A DNA stretch of 64,000 nt from Chara braunii (taxonomy: Eukaryota > Streptophyta > Charophyceae > Charales > Characeae). Made by a program: the position numbers and the translations under genes. The stretch covers positions 885,341 to 949,340 of the forward strand of contig BFEA01000215.1 in assembly GCA_003427395.1 (NCBI GenBank). The letters run 5' to 3'. Below the pieces are notes generated by a model. That model did not search any database and was not told the DNA's origin. It saw only the letters and a list, made by a program, of their open reading frames with translations. Below, in pieces: positions 43,031 to 54,946 of this stretch. The stretch's first letter is position 1. Every line of letters begins with the position of its first letter.

Positions 43031-44060
43031 GAGAGATCGGGTTTGTGGATGATTGAGGAGGATCGGGATACTTACCTGAGGTTGATGTCGATACTGTGCG
43101 CTGTTGATATTCTCCAACGTCTTCACGAGAGGACTGTGCCACGTGGCACTTCGATGTGATCAGGATTTGTCAGGCTCGTTACTGGATACTGTTTTGCTGA
43201 CGTGAAGGCGAGGGGAAGCCCGGAGGAGTGGGGAATGTTGGGCTACTCTCTGTGTGGTCATTGATGATTACTATCTCTTCCACCTTCTAATCTGTCTGTT
43301 CCCCCTCCACTCTCTTCGTCAACTGGAAACGAGACATTGTATCAGAGATCACATTCACGATTATTGGGGACATTGTTTAGAGTCGAGTTACTTTGCATTT
43401 CGACATCTGGCGGGTATCTTACAGACTGGGTTCATTACAGTTTAATATCGAATCATACCTTCTTCTTCGCAATCTGCTGTCAGGTGCCACGTGGCGCCCA
43501 GGCAAGTGGGAGGTGCCGCACGTGTATGGGACAAAACGCATTTATAAACGCGCACGATTAATATCACGAGTCTAGACATTGAGCACCACACGTGCGTGCA
43601 GCCCCCTTGAAGACGATGACGTGGACACTTTGAAGAGGAAGACGGCGACATTGCTTATGTGGCGCTTTGTTGCTTATGAGGCATTGCGATACTGGCGAGA
43701 GTATCGTTGGCAACAGTCTGACGTGGCGCTGGTAGATGAGAAAGAGCGAGAGAGAGTGGATATTGGGACGTGGCATCCTGCGTGGCATGGTGCAGGGGTG
43801 CTGACGTGGCATCCTGCTATTTGCAGGGGATTGTCTGAGGCACGTACCTGTGCCGCGACTTCCTGCTGACTTGGCGCTCCACACTTCAGCGGCATTATGA
43901 TCTGACGTGGCATAACAGTGGTGGATGAGTTGGAAGTCCAAGCATTGCTGACTGCATCCCTCCTGAAAGCCATACTGGCTCTTGACGCTGACGTGGCACA
44001 TGTGCTGCGTTAGCATTCCAGGGGTGACACGTGGCATGCTTTGCACGCTGCCGTGGGTGA
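42910..44060. promoter_or_regulatory. Cluster of ACGTGGC-type motifs
   Basis: At least ten close matches to (T/C)(G/C)ACGTGG lie in about 1.1 kb, for example near 43137, 43484, 43618, 43720, 43769, 43803, 43903, 43991 and 44026. In plants this is the ABRE/G-box class core bound by bZIP factors. They are set in a tandem-like gacgtggca-rich repeat, so the cluster may only reflect duplication. Regulatory function is inference. Confidence 0.35.
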
Positions 44061-44589
44061 GGTGTTGATAATTGCACTTGTGTGCTGGCAGGGGGTACAG
44101 CTTCACGATATGTTGTAGTGCCATGCATCGACCCTTGTGTCTGGCTGCATTGGTTCTGCAGATGGTACAGCTGTAGAGGAAAGGATGCTGACAATTGATT
44201 GTTGTTGATTGTGCTGGCTGACTTACTCGCTTGTCTTGGCTGTTTTGTGGTTGCCATGCATACTCACCTGTGTAGTTGTGTCTTGATCACACTAGCCGTC
44301 GCTGCGGTACATGTGCATTCTCGTTAGGACGTCATCACACATAGGACAGAACAAAAGTTAGAAATAGACAATAATTGAAATTTGTTTCTTCTTCTTTATC
44401 GTTGTTATTACTTACTGAAGGAGATTTCGAGTGTGGCCGTGGAATTTATTTTTGTCTTCTAATTATTTATTGTGCAGCATTCACACAATGGGAAACATGA
44501 CTTATCTCTGGAAATGTCTGTGTGCTTCCATTCTCACAAGATGCATTCCTCTATTCTTTTTCTGTATCCCTCTCACTGTCTATGTTGAT

Positions 44590-47107
44590 GCAGAAGGGGG
44601 AGAATTAAGAACCCGTGGTTAGATAGAAGCGAGAAGGCAAACATTGATAGGCCTTCTTCGCCAGTTGCTCTGCGAGATACATGAAGCTGAATCAGAAGCT
44701 GAACGGCATGTTCACGGGCAGTTCAATCTGCTTGCCGCAGAAGATGAATTGAAGGCCGCTGAAACTGCCGTTTAGATGCTGGGAACCGGTAAGCGAGTCG
44801 AAGAACTCATTAAGAAAGGGCGAATAGCCCTTGATCATTATGTCGCCGAACATCTCGAAAAGATGGACCAAAAGAAGACAACAGCGGGAGGAGGAGGAGG
44901 AGGGGAAAAGAAAGAACCAGAACTGTCTGAGAAGATCATGGACGAAAACATCAAACAATTAGAAAATTCGTTGAAAGAAGAGAGGATTAAGACTGTGGAT
45001 CTATGACCGCCCTGTTGGAAGTAAAGACAGACGACCCCCCTGTGTTCCCAGAAATCTGGGAGTTTGAGATTGAGAACAAATCACTGGAAATCAAGGTCTC
45101 CACCAGATCATCCCCAATCTGCTTCAGATGCAGAGCCCGTGGTCACACGGGCACAGATACGAACTGTCCGAAGTTTCCCAAACAAACCAAGGAGCGGAAA
45201 CTTCGCCCGAGCATGCTAGTGGAGGTAGGAGATGCCCCGGGCACGTGGTTCATCATTGACCCCAAGTACGACGGATGGGTGTTCGATGATAACCTTGATG
45301 ACCCGGATTGGGTGTGGCATTATGCCGATCAGGACCCATCAGAGAAAAAAACCAGTATCTTCCCCCCCGCAGACAGCAGATGGCAAAAAAAAGCAACAGG
45401 GAAAGTTTCCGGGAATCCCTCAAAGATCACAACTAACCCTCTGATCGACTCTCGGGTGATCAGGGAAGAGAAAGCCAGAGAAGATCTTCTGTGGGATTTG
45501 GACTCAATCAGAGAACAAGTGGAAGAACTGTATTGTAAAGAACCCACAGCCTTTCGCGAAATGCTCAAACAAGAAAGACAAGAGCATCTCTTGAACCAAG
45601 CCAAACGCGAACGGGAAGGAGATGGTTTGCGGGAAAGAGTTGAAGGTGGCCTCAAGAGGAAAAAGACAATGGATTCAGATTCAGGGAAACAAAAGGAACA
45701 GGCCCCTTCCAAAGATCCCAAAAGGGACACTTAATCTGATACAACGGGCCGGGACAAAGACATCAAGAACAGCAAAGGCAGCAATGAGGCTGGGACGACC
45801 AGCGAGAGTTCAGATAGCAACTCACAGTCTGAGTCTGAATCTGAATCTCAACGGTCGCTCCAATGGCTCAGGAATTACGTGGAAAAAAACAAAACGGAAA
45901 GGGAACACGCTTTCGACATCAGAGCAGCATGCCTAAAGCATGTCGAGAGATCACAAAAGAATGGCAACAGCAAGAAAGGGTCAGTGGCGGGTATTCAAAA
46001 ATCTGCCAATCAATTCGACATGTTGAGGAAGGAAGAAGAGTTTTCTGAATACACAGCCTTCAGATACGCGGAAAAAAGAGGGCAAGGGACCACGGCCTGA
46101 CAGGCAAGGACAAAACAGTCCCAAACACCATTGACTCATTCCAGGATCTGCGTCCAAAGAAATGGAAGACCGTAAAAAAACAAAAGAAAAAGGAACCACA
46201 CGCAGATCCAAAAGCAGAGGAGACTGAATCTGAGGAGGAATCGGCACGGGTCATACTGGAGAAAGAAGTGGTTGTGGTGGTGGCTCAGACAGAGAAGTTG
46301 ATCGAGTTGAACGCGGAGTACACCCCGGAGTTCACCTCCCTCCAGCACATCGCAGATGGCAAAGCCCCCCATGTGGTGGAGTCGGCCAAGTCAGCAAGGC
46401 TCACCTTGATGGGGACCCGCCCGCTGATAGCAGCCAGGTACATCGAGAAGGAGACTGAGTGGCAAGTGGCCACAGATGTGTCCTTCACGATCCCCCGGGT
46501 CGAAGAAGGCCAGAATGCAGCCAAAATTCGGCAAGAGAAGGTAACGGAAACCTTCCCTCTGGATCTGTATGAGACATGGGATGCAAACAGCCAGCCGGAA
46601 GCCAGCTCTTCACAAGCAGATCAGGATGTGCAGCAAGACCAGCAGATGGAGGAAGGGGGGCACAGGCCTGGCGCCTTCTCCCCGGTAATCGCAAAAATGN
46701 CAGTCAACGCCAAACTGAAGAGTGGTATGATGTGGAGACCATGGAGGACAGTTGCAGCAATACNGTACAGCGTGCTAGNTGGCCCAGGCATCCNAGCAGA
46801 GTTGCTGGCAGCCTCAGTAGCACANCTGTTGAGTGCGGGAACACTCAGTGGTGGCGGCGACCTAGAAACGAGAGCCTTCCCTATGGATCTGGACNAATTC
46901 NACAGNAGTGAGTGCTCAGACAACGAGGAAAAAGAATGGCATGAAGAGGAAGAAGGCAGCGACCCAAAGCCGAGCACGTCCTCGGATCAGGGAGTCAGTT
47001 CAAGCATAGGAGAATACAAGATGGATGACTCACCGTCCAAGACACAGCAGGATCCCCCGGACGCTACCACATCCGCCATGGAGGCAACAGATCCGTACCC
47101 CTCCTAG
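44590..47107 (+). pseudogene. LINE ORF1 (gag-like RNA-binding protein)
   Basis: Pieces in three frames. 44632-45006 is coiled-coil-rich (RVEELIKKGRIALDHYVAEH, KKEPELSEKIMDENIKQLEN) with a TAG at 44773-44775. 45003-45734 carries a zinc knuckle, CFRCRARGHTGTDTNC (about 45120-45167), then acidic and charged segments. 46268-47107 is an acidic, Ser-rich C-terminal part. This layout (coiled coil, CCHC knuckle, acidic tail) is typical of plant-type LINE ORF1, which binds the element RNA. Eight single Ns lie at 46700-46906. The 5' end of the element was not located. Confidence 0.75.
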
Positions 47108-47280
47108 AAATCCTCTTTCTCCATCTTCGGCTCCTTTAAACCCCCAATCCCCCGATGATTGAGACCTTCAGAAGAAGGGTTAACGCAAAGGAGGACTGGT
47201 AGGACTGGAAAACAGAAGGGATAGTCATAAGAAGCTGGAACATAAATGGGCTCGGCAATATTCTAGATAAAGAAGAGAAA

Positions 47281-50200
47281 ATGAACGATATTATCAAAGG
47301 ACTAACAATACGACCACACAAACCAGCTGACATAATCCTGCTGCAAGAAACTCACCTCACACTATCAGCTGATCACAAAAAAATCCAGAGAGCGCTAACA
47401 AGGAAACTAGGAGGGGTCAAGGATGAAATATGGTCCTCAGACAACTCTTGCACAAAGGATACGACCATCCTTATTCCCAAATCTTCCTGCCTTTACACGG
47501 GAGGCACCATAGTGAATTCAGAAGCCGACACAACAGAAGGCAGATGGTGTCTGATGGACTTACGGTGGAAAGAAGAAGAAGTGAGGGTAATAAACATTTA
47601 TGCACCGAACAACTCGTCGGAAAGAGCAGCTTTCGTAGCAACTATAGGGAATCTCGCTCCTCCTCTAACGCCCTGCATCTTCGCAGGCGATTGGAACGCC
47701 ACCCTAGACCCGACAGTAGATCGTATTTCTAGGTCGACGGCTAGCCAATCCACACAAGAGGCAGTTCCCATCCAGCACTTGATGCTAGACTGCAACCTGG
47801 TTGAACCATACCGCACGTTGCACCCGGGAGTAAGAGCCTTCACCCTAGTAAAGAAGAACCACGCCCAACACACTGCCTTCTCCTTTATAGACTATTTTCT
47901 GATTTCAGAGACACTAATGGGAACAACCAAGCTGGCAGACATCCTCCCCCTACAGCCTTACAGAGGGCTGGACCACAAACCAATTGAACTTATCATCAGT
48001 TTCGAACAATTTGTGAAGAAAGGTTCCAGCTTTCACAAACTTAACAACTCGCTTTTATTAAGCCAATGTTTCGAAAAAGGCATCCTGGACTGCTGGCAGA
48101 ATAGGAGAGACAGCTACCTCCCCATTCAGGACAGACGGGACTGGTTCCAAGACAGCTACTCCTCACTGGCCCAGATAGCGGCCAACATGTCAAGGAAAAT
48201 GTCAAACGACGGGAAACAACGAAAAATCGCTCTAGAAGCCGCTCTAAGGGTCGCAGAGTCCAACTTAGTCGATAATCCATCTTCGTCGTTCTATACAAAC
48301 ATTTTCCACAAAGCAAGAGAGGAGCTGGCTGTATGGAGATGGTGGGAGTTAAAGGGATTACAAATAAGATCGAGAATGAATGAGTATGAGCTCAGCGAGT
48401 CAATGTCAAAGCACTTCTTTGCGAGGATTAAGGCAAACACAAGATCTAGCTCAATAGAGGGCCTTAAGACCCTCTCTGAAACAACGGAGACACTAACCCA
48501 CAGTAAAGGAATGCTAAACATAGCCAAGGAATTTTATGAAGATCTCTACCAAACAAAGACACCCACCCCCACTCCCCCCAGCACTAGAGAAGCACGGACT
48601 AGAATGCTCCANTATCTAGATAAAACCATTTCACAAGAACAAGCAGACGCTCTAGACAAGCCCATCACGTTGGAGGAACTACAAGCGGCAGTCCAGAGCA
48701 TGAACAACAACAAAACTCCAGGCATTGATGAACTAACTAAAGAATTTTGGGAGAAATTTTGGCCACTTCTTGGGGGTGATCTACTGAACTTCTACAAGGA
48801 CAGCTGGCTGAAAGGGGGCCTTGGTGACATGTTGAGCAGCAGTGTTGTCACACTGCTATACAAAAAAGGGGACAAAGAAGACATACGAAACTACAGGCCC
48901 ATTTCTCTACTCACGTTGCCGTACAAAATCTTGGCGAAAACCCTTGCCCTCAGGTTATTGGATCTGATGGACAAGTGCTTTCACATAGACCAGACAGGGT
49001 TCATACCGGGAAGATACATTCTGGACAATGTACTCACTCTAAATGAAGCGGCCAACAAAGTAAGAGAAAAAAGAATCAGTACAACAATAATGTTCTTTGA
49101 CTTTGAAAAGGCTTATGACCAGGTCAACTGGTCCTTCCTATATTCGAGTATGGAAAAGATGGGAGTGGGTCCGATCTTCAGAAAATGGATACGTATCCTG
49201 TACAATGATGCCATTGGCTGTGTACAAGTCAATGGTCTACTATCAGAATGCTACCCAATATCACGATAAGTCCGTCAGGGTGATCCTCTAGCCCCTCCTA
49301 TCTTCCTTTTTGTTATGGAAGCAATAGCCTCCTTTCTACGGAAAGACCCCTCCATTCACAGACTGCCAGAAATCAACGCAGGATCGGCCCACCATTTAAA
49401 GTTCCTTACAGTTATAATGTTCGCAGACGACCTCACGGTTCTCATACGAGCCTCAGACTCGTCCTTCAGTGCTTTAGTAAGAGCTATGGAAGCCTTCAGA
49501 CTGGCCTCGGAAATGAAGATTAATTGGACAAAAACGGTTGGGTGGTGGTTGTCAGAGGAAGAACCCCCGCAGCTCCAAGGCCCAAAGGCAACGTTGACCT
49601 GGGAGACACCGGAGACACCTACACGATACCTAGGAATCCTGATGACAAAAGAAGGCTTTGCCCCCCAAATGACCCAAAATGTGCTGACTAAACAAATCAA
49701 TAAAATGGGCAGGTGGGGCAACACTTTCACATCTCTGCTGGGACGCGCCCTAACCCTCAACACCTCCATCTTTTCGATGATGTGGTATATAGCCTCAATC
49801 TGGACGGTACCAGACGAGTCAATCAAGGAACTCAATCGGGTAGCAAGGGCCTACCTATGGTCTGGTGACCCTAACAGAGTCAACTGCATCCCTAAGATAG
49901 CATGGCATTACATCACGAGGAAACCAAGTAAAGGAGGATTGGGGATCATCGACCCCAAACAAGAAACCAAAGCTCTCCAGGTCAAATGGATCATCAAAAT
50001 GCTCACGAAGCCAGGCACAACTTGGAATAAACTAGCCTTGGATAGCATTAGAGGACTAGCTCCGATACCTACACCAACAAACATGTCAGGTCTTTTCTGG
50101 GTGATGAACAAGGAATGGACACCCAACACAGGACGCAGAAACCGCCGACAAGGAAACAACCGCCCGGAGAACAGACCCCCCACACCCTACTAGACGTCCC

Positions 50201-51658
50201 TGCTAAGAATTTGGAGGGAAATCATGCCAAAAAAAGTCGGCAGGCCCAAGACGAGAGAAGAGGTACTGAGGCAACCCCTTTTTGGCAACCCATGGTTGAG
50301 AGATGAAAGCGACCACCCCTTCTCTCTCAAGGTCAGGGGCACACGCTGGCTATCCTGGATAAAGAACGTAGTCTGGAAAATCAAACACTTATGGAATGAA
50401 GAGAAAAGGGACTGGGAAACAGACCTTGACCTTGCAGCCATCCTCAAGGGCTGTCACCAACGGGAGAGGAGTCTACAGGCCATCACCAGCAGCATTCCGG
50501 AAGGATGGAAAGAGCTTTTAAAGAACCTCACCAACATGGAAAACAGGGGAATGGGGGGTTAGGCTTCAGGACACGCCCCCTTCAAGGGCCTACCAATTCT
50601 CACATAAACAACAGGGCTCAAACACTGTCGCAATTTTTACCTCCTATCCAATATCGATGTCGGTACATGGTTCGGCCTCCATCATAGAAAAGGATGTAGT
50701 AAGAACAAATCTAGAGATTTTTCTGCTCAGGAAGGTGAGAGTGATGGGCTCCTGGCCCAAATCAATCTTTAAGGTGGACACAACGATCCAAGATTTGGAG
50801 TTCGACCCAGCGGAATGGGCATGGACATCAGAAGGGAACAAGTACACGAAAACAGAAATACAAGACTACTCGGTGAAGATGGGGTACANATTATTCATCA
50901 AAACCAAAGATCCGGAACCAGTAATCAAAAACAGATGGACAAAATTAATCGGTCAAGAGGCAGACCAAATCACTCAGATTCCATGGAAGAAATATAAATC
51001 AATCAAGCCGGTCAAAATCAGGAGTCTACAATGGCTGATAGCTTATGTAGCGCTTCCGGTCAACCAGTGGCTCCACATTCGCAGAAGGAAGAATGATCCC
51101 AACAGCTCCGACCTATGCACAATATGCTCAGNAAATGAACCAGAAGACCTACTTCACTGCCTAATCCGATGCGAAGAAGCAACAGAATACTGGGCGAGGG
51201 CGTCGGATCTCTGGGACTCCCTGTTCACTAAGTCATTCCCTGAACACCCCATCCAACTTCTACTGTGGACTAATATCCCGACTGACCTCAACAGCTCAGA
51301 GAAGAAATGGTACGGTATGATTAGGAAAGTCACGCTGTGGACTATATGGAAGGAGAGATGTAGCAGAACGATTGAAGGTTTATCGACGCCAAGAGAAAAG
51401 GTGTGGACAGAAACCAGGACACTGATACAGGCGGAGATCTTATGCAGATGGCACAGATTGAAACAGACACTCCCTGAGGACGATGAGAGAAAGAACACCA
51501 TCCTTTCCAAGTTTGTCAAAGTGTGGCTGCTGGGAGGAAAAGTGGCGGAGCTAAGAGACGACAGAATGTGCTGGAAAGACTGGCACAACTCGGAAATCAG
51601 CTGGAGAAGACCACTTCAACAAGCTGCGGGCTGCCCGCAGGACCCACAGGCAACATAA
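47281..51658 (+). pseudogene. LINE ORF2: endonuclease, reverse transcriptase, zinc finger
   Basis: The most complete LINE in the window. An AP-endonuclease domain fills about 47225-48000 (SWNINGLG just upstream of the start, LLQETHL, INIYAPNN, FAGDWNATLDP, SFIDYFLIS, LDHKPI). RT follows from about 48690 (NNNKTPGIDELTKEFWEKFW, YRPISLL, DQTGFIPGR, FFDFEKAYDQVNW, GDPLAPP and the intact FADD box at 49420-49431). An RT-associated zinc finger (CTICS...LHCLIRC) lies near 51115-51170. Defects are in-frame stops at 49267-49269, 50191-50193 and 50560-50562 and a frameshift before 50657. The first stop directly precedes the VRQGDP motif. The catalytic motifs themselves are preserved, so decay is recent or slight. 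Confidence 0.93.
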
Positions 51659-51992
51659 GGACAGACACACGAGTCACAAGACAAAAACGGTGGTTGGGAT
51701 AGCAACTTACAACCTGTTCTCCGCTCTCCTTGTTTTCTAAAGTTTATTAGGCAGATGCCCACATAGGGATCTAAGAGGGATTGCAGAGGAAGGCAAGCTG
51801 ACAGTCAATCCTCCTAGTGGGAGTAATCAATGCTGGTCAGGGTTCCTTCGGCCAAACAGAAGGAAGCGTGAGTGGGTCTATGATGTATTCATTTTTGACT
51901 TGCCGGGGGAATAGTAACCGGACTGACGCTCCCCAGAATGGATATGGAGCCAGGACCATAAGGGCCTATTTGTATTAAAAAAAAAAAAAAAA
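51659..51992 (+). other. LINE 3' UTR with hairpin and poly(A)
   Basis: Follows ORF2 and ends in a 17-base A-run (about 51976-51992). A hairpin GCTCC (51928-51932)/GGAGC (51946-51950) with a 13-base loop precedes it. The last 150 bases match the isolated LINE end at 59900-60094. Gypsy element C sequence resumes shortly after, so this LINE probably inserted into that element; the 5' junction was not found. Confidence 0.8.
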
Positions 51993-52199
51993 GAGGAGAA
52001 AGATAGTAGAATATCGAAGGAAGAAAGAAGAAGAATAACAAGAAAGAATGTTGGACGAAATGAGACAACGACGACAGGTGAGTGTTCCTCATCCTAAGGA
52101 CTTGCAAACTGAGCCAACCGAAATCACTAAGCGTGCTATGAAGCACACCGGTAGTAAGGTTTTCAAGGGTCCCATCTATCTATCGCATGTCTCCTAGGG

Positions 52200-53287
52200 A
52201 ACTTTAAAAACTTCGAAACAATTGTAAGAACTCACTGAGAAAGGATGAATTTGATCCAACTCATCTCCTTACGGTGCTCCTGTCTTATTCGTCCCCAAAA
52301 AGGAAGGTGAACTTAGACTATGTATTGATTATCGTAGGTTGAATGTTGTCATTGTAAAAAACGTGAAACCACTTTGACGCATTGACGACCTATTGGACCA
52401 ATTGCGAGGATGTAGTTACTCTAGCAAAATTGATCTAAAGTCAGGGTACCACCAGATCGAGGTGGCTCATGAAGATCAACATAAGACAGCCTTCCAGACC
52501 AGGTATGATCACTACGAGTTTATGGTTATGCCCTTCGGATTGACTAACGCCCCTGCGACCTTTCAAAGGTCCATGAATGAATTGTTTCGTCAATGGTTGT
52601 TCGTAGTTATGTATCTCGATGATATCCTTGTGTATATAATAAGATACTAGAGGATCACGAGAAGCACCTACGAATGGTTCTACAGAAGTTGCGCGAGGAC
52701 AACTTCAAATTGAATCCTAAGAAATATGAGTTTGCTAAGCCTGAGGTCTTATACTCAGGGCATAAAGTGAACGAAGAGGGACTAAGGCCTGAAGAAAAAA
52801 AGATAACAGCAACCCGAGATTGGCCTCAACCTAAGACTGTAACTGAGTTTAGGTCTTTTCTAGGACGAGCCAATTATTACAACAAGTTTGTCAGAAACTT
52901 ATCCTTAACAACTGCTCCTATGAGAAGATTATTGAAGAAGGAAAAACCTTGGTTGTGGGACAAAGATTGCGAGTCCCTGTTCAAAAGGTTAAAACATCTA
53001 CTGAATCACATCCCTGTCTTAAAGATTGTTGATCCTTCTCTCTCTTCCATTGTCACAACTGATGCAAGTCAGTATGGAATTGGGGTTGTGATACAACAGG
53101 ATGGCGGTAAGGGATATAAACCTATTGAGTTTATATCTAGGAGACTTCCGACAGAAAAAGTGGCCCACTCCACCTACGAAAGGGACTTGTATGCCTTGGT
53201 TGTTGCACTAGACACATGGAAACACTACTTGTTAGCGAGACACTTCACTGTCTATTGAGATCATTCTACTATGAAGCGGATAAAGAC
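52200..53287 (+). pseudogene. RT and start of RNase H, gypsy element C
   Basis: RT blocks are [72 protein letters not shown] and an intact YLDD (about 52613-52624). After a stop near 52648 the frame resumes at 52674 with NFKLNPKKYEFAKPEVLYSG and RSFLGRANYYNKFV. RNase H follows with VTTDASQYGIGVVIQ, STYERDLYALVVAL and LLARHFTVY, then TGA at 53256-53258. Another TGA lies near 52375. The frame is interrupted at 53287 by a hAT-like element and continues at 54955. Confidence 0.93.
53280..53287 (+). repeat. 8-bp target site duplication, left copy
   Basis: ATAAAGAC is repeated exactly at 54947-54954. Collapsing the two copies joins codons MKRIK to TQPRLSDKLVGW in frame, restoring the RNase H region of the gypsy element. 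Confidence 0.93.
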
Positions 53288-53555
53288 CATGGTTGTCAAC
53301 CGGACGTCCGGATCGGGATCCAAACGGTCCGGTCTGGATGTCCGGATCCTGTGTCCGGTTTGAGGGGTCCGGTTGGGCCCCATTTCGAGAAAATTTGAAT
53401 TTTCTTTTGGGGGTCCCCAAGCGATTTTCCAGTGCCTGGTAGACCCCCAAAAATTGTTGCCGCAGTTTTTGGTGCACCGTTGGGCCAACCGAACCGGCCC
53501 TGAAGGGCCTGTACTTGCAATCTTGGGCGAGCTTCAGCGAGTCAAGGACAATCGG

Positions 53556-53662
53556 TTCTGTGTGTGTGTGTCACTGTGTATGTGTGTGTGTGTCATTGTG
53601 TATGTGTGTGTGTGTGTGTCACTGTGTATGTGTGTGTGTGTCACTGTGTATGTGTGTGTGTT
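53556..53662. repeat. GT-rich microsatellite with TGTGTCA interruptions
   Basis: Repeated tgtgtgtg blocks broken by tcactgtgta and tcattgtgta, forming a higher-order unit of about 25-30 bases. It lies in the hAT-like element. Confidence 0.9.
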
Positions 53663-54183
53663 GTCATATTCGCTATACACTCAAAAAAAGCATGATTGTG
53701 CCAAACTATTTCGTCGAACTTTCACCGACTCATCAGGAGGTTGAACCCCGACAGTCTGCCCACGATTCATTTGACTGATGGCTAAGGACTCACAACATCG
53801 CCCAGAGTTTGCAACACCCCTGAGAAAAGTGGTCTGTGTGTGTGCACGATACTGTGTGTATATGTGAGCATGTTCAAAATAAGTCGGGGTTGCCCCGGAC
53901 CCGGACATCTAGACCCCGGACACCAAACCCAGACCCGTGTCAGGATTAATCCGGACGTCCGGTAAACCGGACATCGATCCGAACAACCGGACATACAGAC
54001 CCGGATGTCCGGATAAAAAAAAAAAAAAAAAAACACGCTACTGTAGTTGTGTAGCTTGTGTTACACGACTTATCTTGAACACACTCACATATACACACAA
54101 CTGCAAGAACAATGGAAGTGTACCCCAAGGACAACCGAAAACTGTCTAATTATAAAATTGCCTTAATATGTTGGATTGTGACT

Positions 54184-54281
54184 GTCTCATCTCAAATGCT
54201 CCCGTTGTCTGCAGTACGACAAAGACTGCTTTGATTCTAAATCTATTCATCTGGGTGGAATTGGGGCTGTTGGGGGGGAAA

Positions 54282-54332
<51 letters not shown>

Positions 54333-54465
54333 CTTATCTCAAATGCTCTCGTTGTTTGCAATACGACAAAGACTGCTTTGATTCTAAATCTATTCATCTG
54401 GGTGGAATTGGGGCTGTTGGGGGAGAAATCACATGCACACACACACACACACACACACACACAAC
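54184..54465 (+). repeat. Duplicated segment with CA microsatellites
   Basis: tctcaaatgctc, ttgtttgcaatacgac and aaagactgctttgattc, then gggctgttgggg, occur twice (from about 54188 and 54335), each followed by a (CA) run (54282-54328 and 54436-54462). The unit is about 147 bases. Confidence 0.92.
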
Positions 54466-54946
54466 CAGTTCTGCTTGGCCCGCTGAAGCTCACCCAAGAT
54501 TGCAAGTACAGGCCCTTTAGGGCCGGTCCGGTTGGCCCAACGGTCCACCAAAAATTGCACCAACAATTTTCAGGGGTCCACCAGGCAATGTAAAATTGCC
54601 TGGCGACCCCAATTTTTTTTTTCGAATTTTCTCAAAATGGGGCCCAACCGGACACCTCAAACCGGACACCGGATTCGGACATCCAGACCGGACCGTCTGG
54701 ATCCCGATCCGAACGCCCGGTTGACAACCATGGAAAATACAACTACAACAACATGTCAATTTGTTTATTTTTTTTCTTTTCTTTTCTTTTTAATCCGGAC
54801 ATCCGGACCTGTTCATTCATAATCGGACCATCCGGTTTCGTATGTCCGGTTGTCCGAATCGGTGTCCGGATTACGTCCGGATTAATCCAGACACGGGTCC
54901 AGGCCCGGTGTCCGGTGTTTGGATGTTCCGGTCCAGGGCAACCATG

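Larger units (their letters stand above)
53288..54946. mobile_element. hAT-like non-autonomous DNA element in gypsy C
   Basis: 1,659 bp with perfect terminal CATGGTTG/CAACCATG and an 8-bp target duplication, both characteristic of the hAT superfamily. No transposase is visible. The ends are packed with CCGGAC/GTCCGG words, possible subterminal transposase-binding sites. The interior is symmetrical: 53288-53530 is an inverted copy of about 54485-54732, and 53885-54020 is an inverted copy of about 54775-54946, as if a second related element had inserted in reverse. It also holds GT and CA microsatellites and a duplicated segment (54184-54290 and 54331-54430). Confidence 0.9.

Noticed and set aside
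45329-45730. Minus-strand 133-codon Ser/Leu-rich frame
   Set aside because: It is antisense to LINE ORF1, with no domain and a coding signal that lies on the other strand.
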